NCBI GenBank assembly: GCA_016788115.1
Contig: JAEURR010000006.1
Location: 186,001 to 250,000 of the forward strand
DNA: 64,000 bases
Origin: Chthonomonas sp.
Lineage (GTDB): Bacteria; Armatimonadota; Fimbriimonadia; Fimbriimonadales; Fimbriimonadaceae
Reading direction: 5' to 3'
This document shows, one piece after another, positions 33,609 to 43,071 of this stretch. The position numbers and the translations under genes are program-made. Each line of letters opens with the position of its first letter. The first letter of the stretch is position 1. The notes beneath the pieces were generated by a model. It had not been told where the DNA came from and did no database searches. It saw only the letters and a list, made by a program, of their open reading frames with translations.

Positions 33609-34072
33609 AGTCGCTCGATGATCGGGAGAGGCTCCAGGTTTTCGCGACCGGGGGCCCATCGCCGTTGCGCCACATCCGCCAAGGTCGTCGAATTGACGAG
33701 CTGGTCGACCACGAACTGGATCCTCGACCAAAGTTCGCCGACGACGCAGTCGTCGCGGTGTACGCACTCCTCGTCGGTCCCGGAGTGACGAATGCAAAAT
33801 CCATCGTCATACAATCGTCCGCCGAGGCAGTTCAACACTTCGCCGATGGTGATCTGCTCCGGGCTACGCGAAAGCCGGTAACCCCCGGACTGTCCTCGCG
33901 TGCTCTTGATGAACTCTCCCTTGCGGAGCAGACTCAGAAGCTTGGCAGCGTGAGGCTCTGTTATTCCTTCCAGCTTTGCGATCTCGGGGATTGTGCTCAT
34001 CCCGTCGGGGCCCTTCTCTGCGATTTGCAGTAGGCACCGAATTCCGTATTCTTCCTGGGCACTAAATTTCAC
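33605..34072 (-). CDS. Rrf2-family Fe-S-sensing transcriptional regulator (IscR-like)
   Basis: 155 residues from a GTG at 34072, with AGGA 5 nt upstream. The winged HTH is clear (YGIRCLLQIAEKG, IAKLEGITEPHAAKLLSLLRKGEFIKSTRGQSGGYRL). Three Cys in the C-terminal half (DDGFCIRH, EECVHRDDCVV) match the cluster-binding site of IscR/SufR-type proteins. It likely represses its own operon when clusters are sufficient. It overlaps the genes on both sides by 4 nt. Confidence 0.92.
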   Translation of the reverse strand: MKFSAQEEYGIRCLLQIAEKGPDGMSTIPEIAKLEGITEPHAAKLLSLLRKGEFIKSTRGQSGGYRLSRSPEQITIGEVLNCLGGRLYDDGFCIRHSGTDEECVHRDDCVVGELWSRIQFVVDQLVNSTTLADVAQRRWAPGRENLEPLPIIERL

Positions 34073-34431
34073 AGTAGTCCTAGCTCCAGCTTGACGTGCT
34101 CGGGCATCCGATCGAGTGTGTAGGGAGGATCCCAAGTCAGATTGACCTTCGCCTCACGGACGCCAGCGACGCCAGCGATGACGGACTGGACCTCGCCTGG
34201 CAACGTCTCGGCGACCGGGCAGGCGGGCGATGTCAGTGTCATGAGAATCTCGACATGGCCCGAGTCGTGGACTGTCACATCGTAAATGAGCCCCAGGTCG
34301 TAAATGTTCACGGGCAACTCTGGATCGTAAACCGTTTGGAGTGCCTCAATCACTTCTCCTTCCAGCAGGTTTCGCTGAATCGAGTTGAGAGGCTGTGGCT
34401 CCGTGGCCGGGATATCGATGCGCTCAGGCAT
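34069..34431 (-). CDS. sufT: SufT/MIP18-family (DUF59) Fe-S assembly factor
   Basis: 120 residues. GEVIEALQTVYDPELPVNIYDLGLIYDV, then LTSPACPVAETLPGEV with the conserved Cys, and VNLTWDPPYTLDRM are the DUF59 signature. SufT helps mature Fe-S proteins under high demand. It overlaps sufU by 8 nt upstream and the Rrf2 gene by 4 nt downstream. Confidence 0.92.
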   Translation of the reverse strand: MPERIDIPATEPQPLNSIQRNLLEGEVIEALQTVYDPELPVNIYDLGLIYDVTVHDSGHVEILMTLTSPACPVAETLPGEVQSVIAGVAGVREAKVNLTWDPPYTLDRMPEHVKLELGLL

Positions 34432-34864
34432 TCCCGGCGTCCTTCGGGTGTTCTAGAGCCGCGATCAGCGTATGGCCCGCCAGCGTTGCGCACTTCACCC
34501 GCATGGGGTACTCCCGAACTGGCAGTAGCGCCACGAATTCACCAAGCGCTTCGGACTCGGAGACGTCTCCGTCCACCATGGCGCTCCGAAATCTGCCAAA
34601 GAACTGCTTGGCGTCCTCTAGTTTCATCCCTGTCACGCGCTCGGTCAGCAGACTCGCGGCAGCCTGAGAAATGGCGCATCCACACCCGGTGAACTTGCAT
34701 TGGACGATCACACCGTCCTGAACGCGCAAGGAGATCTCAATCTCGTCGCCGCAGAGTGGGTTGTAGGATCGCGCGGAATGGGTCGCGTCCGGCAGCTCTC
34801 CGAAGTTTCGGGGGCGCCGACCGTGATCCACGATCAATTCTTGGTACATCTCTTCCAAGGCCAT
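34424..34864 (-). CDS. sufU: SufU/IscU-type scaffold or zinc-dependent sulfurtransferase
   Basis: 146 residues. Cluster/zinc Cys in NPLCGDEIEI, GCGCAISQAAASLLTE and VKCATLAGHTLIAALEH, with the insertion before the last Cys typical of SufU. In SUF systems SufU accepts sulfur from the cysteine desulfurase SufS. It is the first gene of the run sufU-sufT-rrf2-iscA. SufS, SufC and SufD genes are not in the window. Confidence 0.93.
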   Translation of the reverse strand: MALEEMYQELIVDHGRRPRNFGELPDATHSARSYNPLCGDEIEISLRVQDGVIVQCKFTGCGCAISQAAASLLTERVTGMKLEDAKQFFGRFRSAMVDGDVSESEALGEFVALLPVREYPMRVKCATLAGHTLIAALEHPKDAGNA

Positions 34865-34882
34865 GCGTATCCTACCAAATAA

Positions 34883-34911
34883 ACTATACCTTTTTGGCAG
34901 GATTACCCCAA
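34883..34911 (-). promoter_or_regulatory. Promoter of the sufU operon
   Basis: On the minus strand TTGGGG (34911-34906), a 17-nt spacer and TATAGT (34888-34883), ending 18 nt before the sufU start. It sits right after the stop of the 55-codon gene. Confidence 0.5.
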
Positions 34912-34919
34912 GCGGTTGC

Positions 34920-35087
34920 TTACCGAGTCGTGCGACGCGGGAAATTTTGCCGCATGGCCAGCAGAAGGGTCCACAGGATGCAAAGTGCGACCAAGGCTAG
35001 CCCCGCGGTGGGTACGAGCCGATAAACGATCGCTGCCGAAAGAGTCAGCGCGGCGGCGACGGTTCCCCAGAGTCGGATGAGTTCCAT
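34920..35087 (-). CDS. Small two-helix membrane protein (55 aa)
   Basis: 55 residues read directly from the sequence: ATG at 35087, stop at 34920-34922, AGAGGA ribosome site before the start and a TAGACT box 13 nt upstream. Two hydrophobic segments (about 6-21 and 24-42) are followed by a basic C-terminus (RQNFPRRTTR). I do not recognise a family. It is co-directional with the sufU operon, but that operon has its own promoter. Its conservation needs checking. Confidence 0.55.
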   Translation of the reverse strand: MELIRLWGTVAAALTLSAAIVYRLVPTAGLALVALCILWTLLLAMRQNFPRRTTR

Positions 35088-35238
35088 CGATTGTCCTCTG
35101 AGTCTATGACGTCAGCTTTCGCGCAAAAGGCGCATCGTTGGGACGATGGTCCCGCGACCGGGTCATAATTGACTGCGTAGTATAGATTGTCCTGTGCGAT
35201 GTCGGGTCTCCCGAGTGGGCACAGGCAGGAACCCACGC

Positions 35239-36720
35239 ATGTCAGAAAACAACCCTGCAACCATCGAAGAGAAGTCTGAGCACGACCTCCTGCTGGAGAG
35301 TTGGGCGCAGCGAGATTACAAGGAAGGATTTGTCACCGATCTGGAGACCGATTCGTTCGAGCCCGGCTTGAGCGAGGAGACCGTTCGGCGGCTGAGCGCA
35401 AAGAAGGGCGAACCCGAGTGGATGCTCGAATGGCGGCTGAAGGCGTATCGACACCTTCAGTCCATGAAACCACCCCACTGGGTCAACGCCCACTACACCG
35501 AGCCCGATCTTCAGGCCATTAGCTACTTCTCTGCTCCCAAGCAGATGCCCAAGCTGAACTCTCTGGACGAGGCCGACCCGAAGCTCATTGAGACGTTTAA
35601 CAAGCTCGGTATCCCCTTGCACGAGCAGATGATGCTGGCGGGGGTCGCGGTGGACGCGGTATTCGACAGCGTCTCGGTGGCGACGACTTTTAAGGAGACC
35701 CTCCGCGAGGCAGGCGTCATCTTCTGCAGCATCAGCGAAGCGATCCGCGAACACCCCGAGCTGATTCGCCAGTACCTGGGCAGCGTCGTGCCCTACAGCG
35801 ACAACTACTTCGCCACGCTGAACTCCGCAGTCTTCTCCGATGGCAGCTTCGTGTTCATCCCCAAGGGCGTCCGGTGCCCGATGGAACTGAGCACCTACTT
35901 CCGTATCAACGCCGCCAACACCGGGCAGTTCGAGCGAACCCTGATCATCGCCGAAGACGGCGCGTACGTCAGCTACCTTGAAGGTTGCACCGCCCCGATG
36001 CGCGATGAGAACCAGCTACACGCCGCGGTCGTTGAGCTGATCGCGTTGGAAAATGCGACGATCAAGTACAGCACCGTTCAGAACTGGTATCCGGGCGACC
36101 CCGAAACCGGAAAAGGCGGTATCTACAACTTCGTCACCAAGCGCGCGAAGTGCGAAGGTCGCGGTTCGAAGGTCACCTGGACCCAGGTCGAGACAGGGAG
36201 CGCCATCACGTGGAAGTACCCAAGCGTCATCCTCAAGGGTGACGATTCGGTCGGCGAGTTCTACAGCGTCGCACTCACGGCGGGTCAGCAGCAGGCAGAC
36301 ACCGGCACGAAGATGATCCACATCGGCAAGAACACCCGATCGGTCATCGTGAGCAAGGGAATCTCCGCTGGCAACGGTCAGAACACTTACCGCGGTCTGG
36401 TGAAGATCAACGCAGGTGCCGAGAACGCCCGCAACTATTCGCAGTGCGATAGCATGCTCATGGGCGATCGCTGCGGTGCCCACACCTTCCCCTATATTGA
36501 GGTGAAGAACAAGACGGCGAAGGTCGAGCACGAGGCTTCCACGAGCAAGGTCGGCGAAGACCAGATCTTCTACATGAACCAGCGCGGCGTAGCCACCGAA
36601 GAGGCGGTCAACATGATCGTCAGCGGCTTCTGCAAGGACGTCTTCCGCGAACTCCCGATGGAGTTCGCCGTCGAAGCCCAGAAGCTCCTCGGCGTCTCGC
36701 TCGAGAGTTCCGTCGGCTAA
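35239..36720 (+). CDS. sufB: Fe-S cluster assembly protein SufB
   Basis: 493 residues from the ATG at 35239. The SufB body is well conserved: [96 protein letters not shown] and [20 protein letters not shown]. SufB forms the SufBC2D scaffold. It is transcribed away from sufU-sufT-rrf2-iscA with the 55-aa gene in between. SufC and SufD do not follow; the next gene is unrelated, so the SUF genes are scattered. Confidence 0.96.
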   Translation: MSENNPATIEEKSEHDLLLESWAQRDYKEGFVTDLETDSFEPGLSEETVRRLSAKKGEPEWMLEWRLKAYRHLQSMKPPHWVNAHYTEPDLQAISYFSAPKQMPKLNSLDEADPKLIETFNKLGIPLHEQMMLAGVAVDAVFDSVSVATTFKETLREAGVIFCSISEAIREHPELIRQYLGSVVPYSDNYFATLNSAVFSDGSFVFIPKGVRCPMELSTYFRINAANTGQFERTLIIAEDGAYVSYLEGCTAPMRDENQLHAAVVELIALENATIKYSTVQNWYPGDPETGKGGIYNFVTKRAKCEGRGSKVTWTQVETGSAITWKYPSVILKGDDSVGEFYSVALTAGQQQADTGTKMIHIGKNTRSVIVSKGISAGNGQNTYRGLVKINAGAENARNYSQCDSMLMGDRCGAHTFPYIEVKNKTAKVEHEASTSKVGEDQIFYMNQRGVATEEAVNMIVSGFCKDVFRELPMEFAVEAQKLLGVSLESSVG

Positions 36721-36812
36721 GAAGCACCCTGCCCCTGGACGACCGAGCGGCGCGCCCAGGGGATTGTGATAGCGAGGAACTTCCCCCGACGCGAGTCAGT
36801 ATGGTATGCCAA

Positions 36813-38189
36813 ATGTCTTACCTAGCCTCGCTCCTCCTCCTCACCGTATCCGCCCCGCAGCCTGACGTAATCGATCAGTACGTCGAGGCGCAAATGAAGG
36901 CCCAACACATCCCCGGCCTCACGATCCTCGTCGTTCTCGACGGCAAGATTCTCAAACGCCAGGGCTACGGCTTCAGCCACCTTGAGACCAAGGCGGCGGC
37001 AAAGGTAGAGGATCGATTCGACATGGGCAGCATCGGTAAGACGTTTACCGCGACGATGATCATGCAGCTCGTGGAGAAAGGCAAGCTCAAGTTGGAAGAC
37101 AAGGTCAGCCAGCACCTATCGGATTGGCCCAAGGCCTGGGGCGAAATCACGATCAAGCAGTTGATCTCTCACCAATCGGGAGTGCCAGAGTACGCGGGAG
37201 TCCCGACCATCGGGCTCAATGACACGTACGACGCTGCGACTTGGAAGAAGCTCATGTATGCGCTTCCGCTGGACTTCAAGCCGGGGCAGATGTTCCAGTA
37301 CAGCAATTCGAACTTCACGACCCTTGGCATGATCCTCGAGAAGGTGTACAACAAGAAGTACATCGACATCGTCAACCAGCAAGTCTTTAAGCCCGCGGGA
37401 ATGAAGTCCACGGTCTTTCGGACTAAGCAGGGTGAACTTCCGAAGGGTTCTGCGGCAGGCTACTTTTACGGAACCGAGTGGGAGAATGCTGGGCCTGGAG
37501 GCATCGCGGCGACTCCTGCGGACGGAGGCGGTTTCACTACCGTCGATGACCTGCGCAAGTTTATCGAGGCGGGTCGAGCGGGCAAGCTTGTCAAACTCGA
37601 AACACTGCGTCAGATGCAGCAGGCATCGCTGGTGACCAGTGGTCGCACCACGCCTTACGGTTTAGGATGGATGGTGAGCGATACCTCGGTCTCGCATGGT
37701 GGCAATTCGGTCGGGTTCGCGGCGGCGATGAGTACGTTCCCCGCCCAAAAGTTGGAGATCTACATGCTCTGCAACACGTACTCCGTGCTCGGCGACGGAT
37801 TCGCCGCCGGGTTGGCGATGCAGTTAGCACCCGAGTTGAAGCCCAAGCCGGTGCCCAACGCAACTGATCCTGATCCCGCGCGCACTGCCCGACTCCTGGA
37901 GGCGTTCCGCGCGCTGGCCAGCGGGAACATTGACGACAAGGCCTTTGGACCCGACATGCAAGCCCGCCTCAAGACGCTGCGAGGCCAAATGGCCCTACAA
38001 ACCATGGCACCGTACACAAAGTGCCAGGCCCTCCAGTTCACGGCCGAGCGTGATGCGGCTCCAGATCACATCGTTCAGTATCGATTTGTGGTGGATGGAG
38101 TCTCGCGGCTGGTCGAGTTCGTGATCACACCAGAAGGGCCACTCTACAGCGTTCGCGTGCTGCCCGATCCCGGTCGCGGCACAGAGTGA
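36813..38189 (+). CDS. Exported serine hydrolase, beta-lactamase/class C family
   Basis: About 458 residues. The ATG at 36813 is preferred to 36801 because TATGGT, a -10-like box, ends 7 nt before it. Signal peptide (YLASLLLLTVSAPQ), SxxK as SIGK in MGSIGKTFTATMIMQ, YSNSN as the YxN motif, and HGGNSVGF as the HxG-type third motif. A C-terminal domain of about 100 residues without known function follows. Likely a secreted D-aminopeptidase or esterase. It overlaps the convergent DapA-family gene by 46 nt. Confidence 0.88.
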   Translation: MSYLASLLLLTVSAPQPDVIDQYVEAQMKAQHIPGLTILVVLDGKILKRQGYGFSHLETKAAAKVEDRFDMGSIGKTFTATMIMQLVEKGKLKLEDKVSQHLSDWPKAWGEITIKQLISHQSGVPEYAGVPTIGLNDTYDAATWKKLMYALPLDFKPGQMFQYSNSNFTTLGMILEKVYNKKYIDIVNQQVFKPAGMKSTVFRTKQGELPKGSAAGYFYGTEWENAGPGGIAATPADGGGFTTVDDLRKFIEAGRAGKLVKLETLRQMQQASLVTSGRTTPYGLGWMVSDTSVSHGGNSVGFAAAMSTFPAQKLEIYMLCNTYSVLGDGFAAGLAMQLAPELKPKPVPNATDPDPARTARLLEAFRALASGNIDDKAFGPDMQARLKTLRGQMALQTMAPYTKCQALQFTAERDAAPDHIVQYRFVVDGVSRLVEFVITPEGPLYSVRVLPDPGRGTE

Positions 38190-39052
38190 GCAGGTCCCTT
38201 GGGCAGGTCGGTCTCGACTTGTGTGAGATCGTGGTTGCTTTGGAGCAACGGTAACCGAACCGCGTCAGAACTCAGGATGCCGGACTGAGCGAGTAGGGCC
38301 TTGTTGGCGATCGGCTGCGAGAACCCTCGTAGTTTTGCGAGGGTTGGTTGCACCCACTCGAAGCGAGTCCGAGCCGTCTCGCTTCCCCACTCAGCTACGA
38401 TGCTGGCGAGCGTGCGCGCCAGCACGTTCGCCGCGCCGCTGATGCTCCCATTCCAGCCCGCGTCCAGGGCTAGAGCGAGGAGGGTCTCATCGCCGACAAG
38501 CAGCGAATGGTCGGGTGTGGCATTTCGAAACGCGGCGAGGTTTCCCGGCTCACCCGAACTATCTTTGACGCCCGCGAACATTGGATGTGCTCGCCACGCT
38601 TTGATCATCGCGACTGTGATGGTCACGTCCGACTTTTTGGGAAAGTTGTAGGCGAGGATCGGAATCTTGCTTGACTCCATGAGCCCCAGGAACCAGTCGA
38701 TGATCCCCTTCTCCTGCGCCTGGAAGTAGCTGGGAGGCATCACCAGGCAAGCCACTGCGCCGTCTTTTGCCGACTGGCTCGCCAGCCATTTAGCTTCCTC
38801 TAAGCTCGATGTCCCAATCCCCTGAATCAAGTTCAACTTGCCCCGCATCGGAATCGCCGCGCGCAAAAGGTCTCGCCGTTCGACCGCACTCAGGGATGGG
38901 CCTTCTCCGTTGGTCCCACCGAGCACCGCACCAACACATCCGACGCTCTCGAACCACGCGAGTAGTCGCGCGAGAGAAACAAGATCGATTTCACCGGCAG
39001 AGTCAAACGGTGTGACCGACGCAGGATAGACACCGGTGGGAAGCGGGCTCAT
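38144..39052 (-). CDS. DapA/NanA-family class I aldolase-lyase
   Basis: 302 residues from the ATG at 39052, preceded by AGGAGA. The barrel family motifs are visible: TNGEGPSLSAVER (close to the GTTGE motif), LAYNFPKKS with the Tyr, GVKDSSGEPGN with the Schiff-base Lys, and LVGDETLLALALDAG. The sequence GGTNGEGP differs from the GTTGE of true dihydrodipicolinate synthase, so the substrate may be another 2-oxo acid. lysA lies in the window but far away. The last 46 nt overlap the convergent hydrolase gene. Confidence 0.85.
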   Translation of the reverse strand: MSPLPTGVYPASVTPFDSAGEIDLVSLARLLAWFESVGCVGAVLGGTNGEGPSLSAVERRDLLRAAIPMRGKLNLIQGIGTSSLEEAKWLASQSAKDGAVACLVMPPSYFQAQEKGIIDWFLGLMESSKIPILAYNFPKKSDVTITVAMIKAWRAHPMFAGVKDSSGEPGNLAAFRNATPDHSLLVGDETLLALALDAGWNGSISGAANVLARTLASIVAEWGSETARTRFEWVQPTLAKLRGFSQPIANKALLAQSGILSSDAVRLPLLQSNHDLTQVETDLPKGPAHSVPRPGSGSTRTL

Positions 39053-39067
39053 TCTCCTAGTGTGACT

Positions 39068-39099
39068 CAAGAATTCTTGCGATTTATTTGCACATGCAA
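39068..39099. promoter_or_regulatory. Two palindromes in the dapA-like/nitroreductase divergent region
   Basis: CAAGAATTCTTG (39068-39079) is a perfect 12-bp palindrome, and TTGCACATGCAA (39088-39099) is TTGCA-N2-TGCAA. They sit between the divergent starts at 39052 and 39135 and could be binding sites for one or two dimeric repressors. Confidence 0.35.
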
Positions 39100-39134
39100 G
39101 CAATATTTGACACGTGGGAGTAGTATTAAATGCA

Positions 39135-39749
39135 ATGACATCAACAACTGCAACAAAAACGGTCCGCGACGCTGCCGTCCATCGAGTGTCGATTCGCAAG
39201 TACACCGATCAGCCGATCAGCGAGGAGCTCATGAACGAGATTCTGGACACGGCCGGACGTGCCCCCTCGCCTTGGAACGTTCAGCCGTGGCGCGTCACAG
39301 TGGTTCGCGATGCCGAGATGAAGCAGAAGCTGATGGGCGCGGCGTACGGACAGCCTCAAGTCGGCGCAGCAACTGCGGTCCTGGTTGTGGCGAGCGATAT
39401 GAAAGATGCCGTTGATCACGCCGAAGATTTCGTGCACCCAGGCATGGCCGATCGAACCGCTGAGCTGGCGCAATCGACCCGCGACATGTTCGGCAAAATG
39501 GGCGACGAGAAGTCCGACGAGTGGGGCTTCGCCGAGTCGAATATCTTCCTCGGCTATCTGCTCCTAGCACTCGAATCGCACGGCATCGGCTCGTCGCCCA
39601 TGCTCGGCTTCGACCCGGCCCAAGTCCGAGAGCTTCTGGGGATGCACGACCGCGTGCGCATCCCGGCATTGGTGGCGATCGGCTACCCCGCAGAGGCGGG
39701 TTTCCCGCAGTTCCGGCACCCCCTCTCTCGCTGGACCAAGACGGTCTAA
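39135..39749 (+). CDS. Nitroreductase-family flavoprotein
   Basis: 204 residues from the ATG at 39135. FMN-binding pattern HRVSIRKYTDQPISEELMNEILDTAGRAPSPWNVQPWRVTVV, a lid region with ESNIFLGYLLLALESHGIGSSPMLGFDP, and PALVAIGYPAEA at the end. Such NAD(P)H-dependent enzymes reduce nitro compounds, quinones or enones. The gene is divergent from the DapA-family gene across a stretch with two palindromes, so it may be inducible. Confidence 0.9.
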   Translation: MTSTTATKTVRDAAVHRVSIRKYTDQPISEELMNEILDTAGRAPSPWNVQPWRVTVVRDAEMKQKLMGAAYGQPQVGAATAVLVVASDMKDAVDHAEDFVHPGMADRTAELAQSTRDMFGKMGDEKSDEWGFAESNIFLGYLLLALESHGIGSSPMLGFDPAQVRELLGMHDRVRIPALVAIGYPAEAGFPQFRHPLSRWTKTV

Positions 39750-39756
39750 CTCCCGC

Positions 39757-39792
39757 GAAGTTGCCCGCGGAATGCAGACCGCGGGCAACTTC
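39757..39792 (+). terminator. Terminator hairpin after the nitroreductase gene
   Basis: A perfect 14-bp stem (GAAGTTGCCCGCGG with its complement) and an 8-nt loop. A T-run is lacking, so termination may be partial. Confidence 0.55.
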
Positions 39793-39827
39793 CCCAGTTT
39801 CGGCGCGTGGTGCCACAATGGAGTGCG

Positions 39828-41495
<1,668 letters not shown>

Positions 41496-41508
41496 ATTTT
41501 AAGAGCCT

Positions 41509-42006
41509 ATGCCGGACGATTACGAAGACGAGCCCGAAGATCTCGATACACCTCCGCCGTTTTTCCCGTATGACGGGGAGGATGCGGATCGTGAACCTGT
41601 CGACATGGGCGAGCCGGTCGAGGTTCAGGTCGAGGCGGTGTTGGCGGCAGAGCACGCTGGCAACGTCCAGCAGTTCGTCTTGCTCAGCGACGGCGACCGA
41701 AAGCTCCCCATCCAGATAGGCGGGTTTGAGGCCGCCGCGATCACCCTTGTGCTCGAAGGCAAGAAGACCGACCGACCGATGACTCATGACCTGACGAAAA
41801 CGCTCGTCGATCGTCTGGGGGGCGAACTCGTCCGAGTCGTCATCGACGACCTCTGGAACACGACATACTACGCCAAGCTCTTCCTCATGCACGATGGCGA
41901 GGAAGTGATCGTCGATTCCCGACCGAGCGACTCGATTGCGTTGGCGCTGCGCTTCGATGCCCCCATCTTCGTCTCCGAGGCGATCCTCGCCCAAGCCGAC
42001 GAATAG
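41509..42006 (+). CDS. Bifunctional nuclease (DUF151) family protein
   Basis: 165 residues. An acidic, Pro-rich N-terminus (about 1-35) precedes the DUF151 core: LPIQIGGFEAAAITLVLEGKKTDRPMTHDLT and VDSRPSDSIALALRFDAPIFVSE. Family members act on DNA and RNA in plants; the bacterial role is unclear. The gene starts 13 nt after carB and is probably in its operon. Confidence 0.88.
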   Translation: MPDDYEDEPEDLDTPPPFFPYDGEDADREPVDMGEPVEVQVEAVLAAEHAGNVQQFVLLSDGDRKLPIQIGGFEAAAITLVLEGKKTDRPMTHDLTKTLVDRLGGELVRVVIDDLWNTTYYAKLFLMHDGEEVIVDSRPSDSIALALRFDAPIFVSEAILAQADE

Positions 42007-42033
42007 GCTAGATCGGGTACAACCTGCCACAGT

Positions 42034-43071
42034 ATGCGGGCCATTTGGTTGTGCTTTGTTCTTGTTTTTGCCATTCTCGTCGCGGGATGCGGCGGGTCCG
42101 GCCCTGGTGCGACGGCGGCCCTAAAGGTCACACCCGGCGACACGGGCCTGCTCCCCAACGAAACGGTCCAACTTGCGGCAATTCCTGCCGGTGGCTCGTT
42201 CGAACCGGTGGTGTGGAGCGTCGTGGGCGGCTCGGCCAACGGAACCGTGACTACGGACGGCCTATACCGGGCTCCGGCGACCACGGGCACTTTCCAGGTG
42301 CGCGTCGCTCTGAAGGATAACCCCGGGGTGTCGGCCACCGCGACGATCAATGTTGCGAGCACGATCACCGTGAGCATCCTGCCCGTGAATCCGAAGCCCC
42401 GATACACCAGCGGCAACACCGTTATTTTTGTCCCTAGCGTCACTGGCCAAAGCGCTCAGTCGGTCCGATGGCAAGCCTCCGGTGGTTTCATCACCGAAAC
42501 GGGTCAGTTCACCGCCCCCGCTACTCCCGGAGTCTACGTGGTGACCGCTACAAGCTTGCGCGATAGCAGCAAGGCGGCAACCTACAATGTCGTCGTGTCG
42601 GATACGCCGGTGGTCCGCATGGACATCCAGGATAAGGGCAGCATCTGGATTCGCATGGCCACTGCGGAAGCACCCAACACCACCGCCAACTTCCAAAAGC
42701 TGGCGCGAGAGGGTTTCTACAACGGCTCGGTCTTCCATCGCTACGGACCGGATGAGGGGCAACCCGCGTTCATCCAGGGCGGGGATCCGAACACCAAAAC
42801 CAAACCGCTGACCGACCCGAGCATCGGCACCGGAACCCCCGGGTACACGATCAACTTCGAGGCGAACCCGCTGCAACACAAGGTCGGTGCGATTGCGATG
42901 GCGCGTGGCAGCTCGCTCAACAGCGCTGGCTGCCAGTTCTACATCTGCCACCAGGATATCCCTGGGTTCGATGGTGACTACGTTATCTTTGGCAAGGTGA
43001 TCGGCGGCCTGAGCGTCGCAACTAGCCTTCGCCGCGGCGACAAGTTACTGGAAGCGGCCGAGCTGAATTAA
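42034..43071 (+). CDS. Lipoprotein with Ig-like repeats and cyclophilin-type PPIase domain
   Basis: 345 residues. A lipoprotein signal (LVFAILVAGCGGSG), two bacterial Ig-like repeats (about 30-110 and 115-190), then a cyclophilin domain (about 195-345): APNTTANFQKLAREGFYNGSVFHR, FIQGGDP, MARGSSLNSAGCQFYI and FGKVIGGLSV. The key Arg and the F-x-Q-G-G pattern are present, so peptidyl-prolyl isomerase activity is plausible. It would fold proteins at the outer surface or in the periplasm. The stop codon overlaps that of the convergent aminotransferase gene by 4 nt. Confidence 0.9.
   Translation: MRAIWLCFVLVFAILVAGCGGSGPGATAALKVTPGDTGLLPNETVQLAAIPAGGSFEPVVWSVVGGSANGTVTTDGLYRAPATTGTFQVRVALKDNPGVSATATINVASTITVSILPVNPKPRYTSGNTVIFVPSVTGQSAQSVRWQASGGFITETGQFTAPATPGVYVVTATSLRDSSKAATYNVVVSDTPVVRMDIQDKGSIWIRMATAEAPNTTANFQKLAREGFYNGSVFHRYGPDEGQPAFIQGGDPNTKTKPLTDPSIGTGTPGYTINFEANPLQHKVGAIAMARGSSLNSAGCQFYICHQDIPGFDGDYVIFGKVIGGLSVATSLRRGDKLLEAAELN

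Noticed and set aside
35169-35186. TTGACT and TATAGA before sufB as a promoter
   Set aside because: The spacing of 6 nt is far too short for sigma-70.
36732-36762. Hairpin CCCCTGG/CCAGGGG after sufB
   Set aside because: Only 7 bp with a 17-nt loop and no T-run.
36801-36812. ATG at 36801 as the hydrolase start
   Set aside because: It lies inside the TATGGT -10-like box that precedes the 36813 start.
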